The notes beneath the pieces were generated by a model that had not been told where the DNA came from, did no database searches, and saw only the letters and a program-made list of their open reading frames with translations. From Phymorhynchus buccinoides (lineage: Eukaryota; Mollusca; Gastropoda; Neogastropoda; Raphitomidae): 64,000 bases of DNA. Position numbers and translations under genes: made by a program. Within the stretch, counting starts at the first letter, position 1. Every line of letters begins with the position of its first letter. Where the stretch lies: assembly GCA_017654935.2 (NCBI GenBank), contig CM065682.1:76275993-76339992 (forward strand). The letters run 5' to 3'. Below, in pieces: positions 60,312 through 64,000 of this stretch.

Positions 60312-60362
60312 GGCCCCTGCAGCCCTGTGAATCATGTGGGATAAGTATGCTCCAGATTGTTC

Positions 60363-61095
60363 AAACGATGACGATGATGATGACGATGACGATAATGATG
60401 ATGATAACGATAATGATGACGATACGATAATGATAATGATAACGATGATAACGATAATGATGACGATAATGATGACGATAACGATAATGATAACGATAAT
60501 GATGACGATAACGATAATGATAACGATAATGATGACGATAACGATAATGATAACGATGATAACGATGACGATAGCGATAATGACCATAACGATAACGATG
60601 ATGACGATAATGATAACGATAATGATGACGATAACGATAATGATAACGATGATGACGATAACGATAATGATGATAACGATAACGATGACGATATTCGGAT
60701 AACGATAATGATGGACGATGACAATAATGATAACGATAAGGATGACAATAACGATAATGATGACAATAACGATAATGATAACGATAATGATGACGATAAC
60801 GATGATGATGATAACGATGACGATAGCGATAATGACCATAACGATAACGATGATGACGATAATGATAACGATAATGATGACGATATTCGGATAACGATAA
60901 TGATGACGATGACAATAATGATAACGATAAGGATGACAATAACGATAATGATGACAATAACGATAATGATGACAATAACGATAATGATGATGATAACGAT
61001 AATGATGACAATAACGATAGCGATGACAATAATGATGATGATAACGATAATGATGACAATAATGATAGCGATGACAATGATGATAACGATAATGA
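60363..61095 (+). repeat. GAT/GATAAC satellite at the intron end
   Basis: About 730 bp of GATGAC, GATAAC and GATAAT hexamers, with a higher-order pattern. A ~185 bp block ending GATATTCGGATAACGATAAT occurs twice. It stops about 20 bp before the NPLOC4 acceptor. Open frames through it on both strands (Asp/Asn/Ile/Met, or His/Tyr/Arg) come from the repeat. Confidence 0.92.
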
Positions 61096-61115
61096 TGGCG
61101 ATGTCCGTGGCGCAG

Positions 61116-61385
61116 GCATGGAGACATGCTGTACATGAAGCTGGAGGAGCGGGCCGGGGCGCAGAGCAGCGCCATGGAGACGGACGGGGCCGAGGCGGCA
61201 TCCACCTCCTTCGCAGGTGCTGGGGGTGCGGCCGACTGCAGCAGCGCCCCCTCCCCGCCCTTCCACCCCGCCTCCACCACCACCACCACCTCCTCCTTGG
61301 CAGGCGGTGAGGAGAAGGAGGACGAGGTGGACCTCATCCTCAGCAAGCAGGACGGAAAGATCTACAGGGACAGGAACGAACAGTT
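61116..61385 (+). CDS. NPLOC4: NPLOC4 exon, end of UBXL domain and start of the zinc-finger region
   Basis: Starts after GTGGCGCAG with G that completes Lys from the previous exon and continues HGDMLYMKLEERAG. This is followed by a poorly conserved Ala/Ser/Thr-rich linker with METDGAEAAS and five or more Thr in a row, then EKEDEVDLILSKQDGKIY and RDRNEQL. The last part matches the highly conserved EDEIDQYLSKQDGKIYRSRD of animal NPL4. The exon ends at GTGAGT (61386) with two bases, TT, so the next codon would complete Leu ahead of the CRHG zinc-finger motif expected in the following exon, which is outside the window. The linker is longer than I recall for vertebrate NPL4. Confidence 0.87.
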
Positions 61386-61438
61386 GTGAGTTGCACTTGC
61401 AGTCTCTTATGTGTGTGCGTGTGTGTTGTTGTTGTTGT

Positions 61439-61656
61439 CAGGGCTCCCAGGGACCTCCATTTGGGGGTCTATGAAGCACTAAAATTCTACAGGACCCTCT
61501 AAAAGAATGTGCAGGGGGTCCCAGGGATGCACTAGAAAAATTCTTTTTAGCATTCGCTATGCCACTGGGACCCTCTGTCCCGCCTCTAGGACCCTCTATA
61601 CTATGAGTGAAGGAGTCCCTGGGACCCCTTATTTTGTGGGAGAATTGGGAGCCCTG
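61439..61656. mobile_element. hAT-like MITE in NPLOC4 intron
   Basis: Complete 218 bp copy with CAGGGCTCCCA and TGGGAGCCCTG ends, flanked on both sides by GTTGTTGTTGT (61428-61438 and 61657-61667). An 8 bp duplication is contained in that repeat. It split a copy of motif S. Confidence 0.75.
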
Positions 61657-61686
61657 GTTGTTGTTGTCGTACCCTGGCTTAACGGT

Positions 61687-62413
61687 TTAACCCTTTCGCC
61701 GCCAGCCATTTTTTCAGCAAAACATTTCCATTAAACTTACCTGGGTAGAGAAAAGAATCTGTCTGTAATATTGGGGAATTCCTCTGTGACATATTTATAA
61801 TAATAATATAATAATAATAATGGGAATTTATATAGCGCTCTTTCTCACATGAGCTCAGTGCGCTTTACATTGATAACAACATTAAAGGCAAACAAATAAT
61901 GAATCATTAGAAAGTAAAATAAACATGATGATTGCACACAACGTTCTCTTAGTCTTACTTCCTCACACACACACACACATACACACACGTACGTGTGCGC
62001 ACACATACATACACACACACGTATGCACGCCTGTATGCATGCAGGCACACACACACATACATGCACAAACACACGCACACATGAACGCACGCACGCACAC
62101 ATACACAATTAATTATACAAGAGTAAAATAGTTACAATATGAAAATTCTAAGAAGAAACATAGACCACATTCACATTCTCAATCAAGTTTGAATACAATA
62201 CTGCAACTTCAAATAAAATCATACTGCCATCAACTTACCAATTACATGACTAATTATAATTAATAGACAAATTTTGCAAGAACAAAAATACCCTTCTACC
62301 TCATTTACAAGCATTTAAAGTTTACAAGACGTAGACATTCTACATACAACATACGAATAATAAAATAATTGTAAATACATTTTTTTTTTACAAGGTTTTA
62401 TGCAATGAAACGG

Positions 62414-62479
<66 letters not shown>

Positions 62480-62666
62480 ACCACCTCATACACAAACGCT
62501 AATCAATCATAATATGTCTGAAACAAGTAAAGTAAGGCCTATCCTTACCTCCCAAGATTAAGGGAATAGGGTCTTTGGATAACAGACCCTGATTTGATGC
62601 CTTTTAGTGACATGGGTGTTGAATCATTGTGGTGCAAAAATGCGACGTTGGTGTTGAAAGGGTTAA
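61687..62666. mobile_element. piggyBac-like MITE with nested insertion
   Basis: TTAACCCTTTCGCCGCCAGC at the left and GTTGAAAGGGTTAA at the right. The family is 258 bp at 43379, but here about 720 bp are inserted near 61800-62530: the TATAGCGC hairpin with (AAT)n, a CA-rich tract and a long poly-C. It lies inside the same copy of motif S as the hAT-like MITE. Confidence 0.72.
62415..62479. repeat. 65 bp poly-C tract
   Basis: 65 consecutive C, the longest homopolymer in the window. The true length is likely uncertain. Confidence 0.85.
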
Positions 62667-62880
62667 AGACTCCAGGGATCGTCCCAACAGCCGAAGCGCT
62701 TGAACACTGTGGTACAAATGCACCCGCTAGGGATGAGAATGTTACGTGTGTATGTGAGACCGTTTTTGATAAACCCTGCCATGTGCGTGGGCAGCCACAC
62801 TCCGACTTCGAAGGATTTTGGAGACTGATGATGTTATGCTAGGAGCTTGCCATGGCTAAAGACAATCTCCACACACCTAT
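62667..62880 (+). repeat. Dispersed repeat, motif S, remainder
   Basis: AGACTCCAGGGATCGTCCCA followed by the full motif S body. It continues the copy interrupted at 61687. 62881-62997 holds nothing recognised. Confidence 0.7.
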
Positions 62881-62997
62881 GCCGAACATAACAACATTTT
62901 GATGTAGCTTTGGTATTCTGCCGCCATTTAAAAAAAAATCTTTAAAACAATTTTCTCCTTTGAGCTCCTGTCAAAGCAGACTGTCAGCTAATGTAGC

Positions 62998-63137
62998 GTA
63001 GGCTTAGGCCTATCCTTATCTCACAAATTATGAAAATAGGGTCTTCGGATAACAGGCCCTGATTTCATGCCTTTTTAGTGACATGGGTGCTAAACCATTG
63101 CGGTGCATAAATGCGACATGGGCAGTGAAAGGGTTAA
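62998..63137. mobile_element. Partial piggyBac-like MITE (3' end)
   Basis: Same 3' half as at 43379, ending GGCAGTGAAAGGGTTAA (TTAA at 63134-63137). The 44 bp satellite begins immediately after it. Confidence 0.6.
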
Positions 63138-63974
63138 AGTACCGCAAAACATGGACTATAAGCCGCTACTATGAGGGTTAAAGTACTGCAAAACATGGAC
63201 TATAAGCCGCTACTATGAGGGGAAAAGTACCGCAAAACATGGACTATAAGCCGCTACTATGAGGGGAAAAGTACCGCAAAACATGGACTATAAGCCGCTA
63301 CTATGAGGGGAAAAGTACCGCAAAACATGGACTATAAGCCGCTACTATGAGGGGAAAAGTACCGCAAAACATGGACTATAAGCCGCTACTATGAGGGTTA
63401 AAGTACCGCAAAACATGGACTATAAGCCGCTACTATGATGGTTAAAGTACCGCAAAACATGGACTATAAGCCGCTACTATGATGGTTAAAGTACCGCAAA
63501 ACATGGACTATAAGCCGCTACTATGATGGTTAAAGTACCGCAAAACATGGACTATAAGCCGCTACTATGATGGTTAAAGTACCGCAAAACATGGACTATA
63601 AGCCGCTACTATGATGGTTAAAGTACCGCAAAACATGGACTATAAGCCGCTACTATGATGGTTAAAGTACCGCAAAACATGGACTATAAGCCGCAACTAT
63701 GAGGGGAAAAGTACTGCAAAACATGGACTATAAGCCGCTACTATGAGGGTTAAAGTACCGCAAAACATGGACTATAAGCCGCTACTATGATGGTTAAAGT
63801 ACCGCAAAACATGGACTATAAGCCGCTACTATGATGGTTAAAGTACCGCAAAACATGGACTATAAGCCGCAACTATGAGGGGAAAAGTACTGCAAAACAT
63901 GGACTATAAGCCGCTACTATGAGGGTTAAAGTACCGCAAAACATGGACTATAAGCCGCTACTATGAGGGTTAAA
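63138..63974 (+). repeat. 44 bp satellite, 19 units
   Basis: Strict 44 bp period: GTAC/GTACT starts at 63139, 63183, 63227 and so on to 63931. The unit holds ACCGCAAAACATGGACTATA, AGCCGCTACTATGA and a variable joint (GGGTTAAA, GGGGAAAA or TGGTTAAA). The joint variants come in blocks, which suggests local duplication of multi-unit segments. Confidence 0.95.
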
Positions 63975-64000
63975 GTAGCGGCTTATAGTCCATATTTTGC
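63975..64000 (-). repeat. Inverted partial satellite unit at the window end
   Basis: GTAGCGGCTTATAGTCCATA followed by TTTTGC is the reverse complement of the core of the 44 bp unit. It sits exactly where the 20th unit would start, and the window ends inside it. Confidence 0.9.

Noticed and set aside
60334..61346. Very long open frames over the GAT satellite, rich in His/Tyr/Arg, Asp/Asn or Ile/Val
   Set aside because: Stop-free frames follow from the hexamer repeat, on both strands and in several frames. There is no domain, and the region lies in an intron.
63138..63974. CRISPR-like array of direct repeats
   Set aside because: The units are contiguous with no unique spacers, and the genome is animal. 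It is a tandem satellite.

Overview
The window is animal nuclear DNA, most likely from a marine gastropod mollusc. There are no operons or bacterial signals. Genes are split by introns with GT..AG borders. Very long dinucleotide and mononucleotide tracts are abundant, as are tRNA-derived SINEs with the GGATGAGAC.ATAAACCGAGG core common in molluscs, and many families of short inverted-repeat DNA transposons. The species cannot be fixed from the sequence alone. Most of the window is repeats. Three gene loci can be supported: NPLOC4, an unrecognised gene with two 3' exons, and a fragment of a Cys-rich, possibly secreted protein.

Layout. (1) 1-16069 is copy A. (2) 16378-27037 is copy B, an inverted near-identical copy of 5460-16069, separated from it by a 308 bp spacer, so 5.46-27.04 kb is one giant palindrome. 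(3) 27038-27537 is a run of exactly 500 N, a scaffold gap. (4) 27538-41690 is single-copy, repeat-rich DNA. It holds a complete Tc1/mariner element with a decayed transposase, a probable solo LTR that splits a SINE, a LINE remnant, simple repeats, and two minus-strand exons of the Cys-rich protein. (5) 41690-56298 is copy C, an inverted and more diverged copy of 1-13345 (about 1% in the one exon I compared by eye) that differs from A/B by several mobile-element insertions. (6) 56770-61385 holds two exons of NPLOC4 (NPL4, the ubiquitin-binding cofactor of the p97/VCP ATPase). (7) 62998-64000 ends in a 44 bp satellite.

The unrecognised gene, with a 757 nt exon and a 196 nt last exon, is present in all three copies. 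It is open in A and C. In B the splice acceptor of the last exon is damaged. The A/B palindrome and the A/C duplication could be real, but their position beside a scaffold gap and the small A/C divergence in the exon make a fold-back artefact and an unpurged second haplotype serious alternatives.

The most unusual structure is inside the NPLOC4 intron. The 3' end of the exon, including its splice donor, has fused to a dispersed repeat motif at a short shared sequence and been tandemly amplified about twelve times. A decayed piggyBac-like element later inserted with a TTAA duplication into one repeated donor site. The same intron ends in a GAT-rich satellite that runs almost to the acceptor and leaves no pyrimidine tract.
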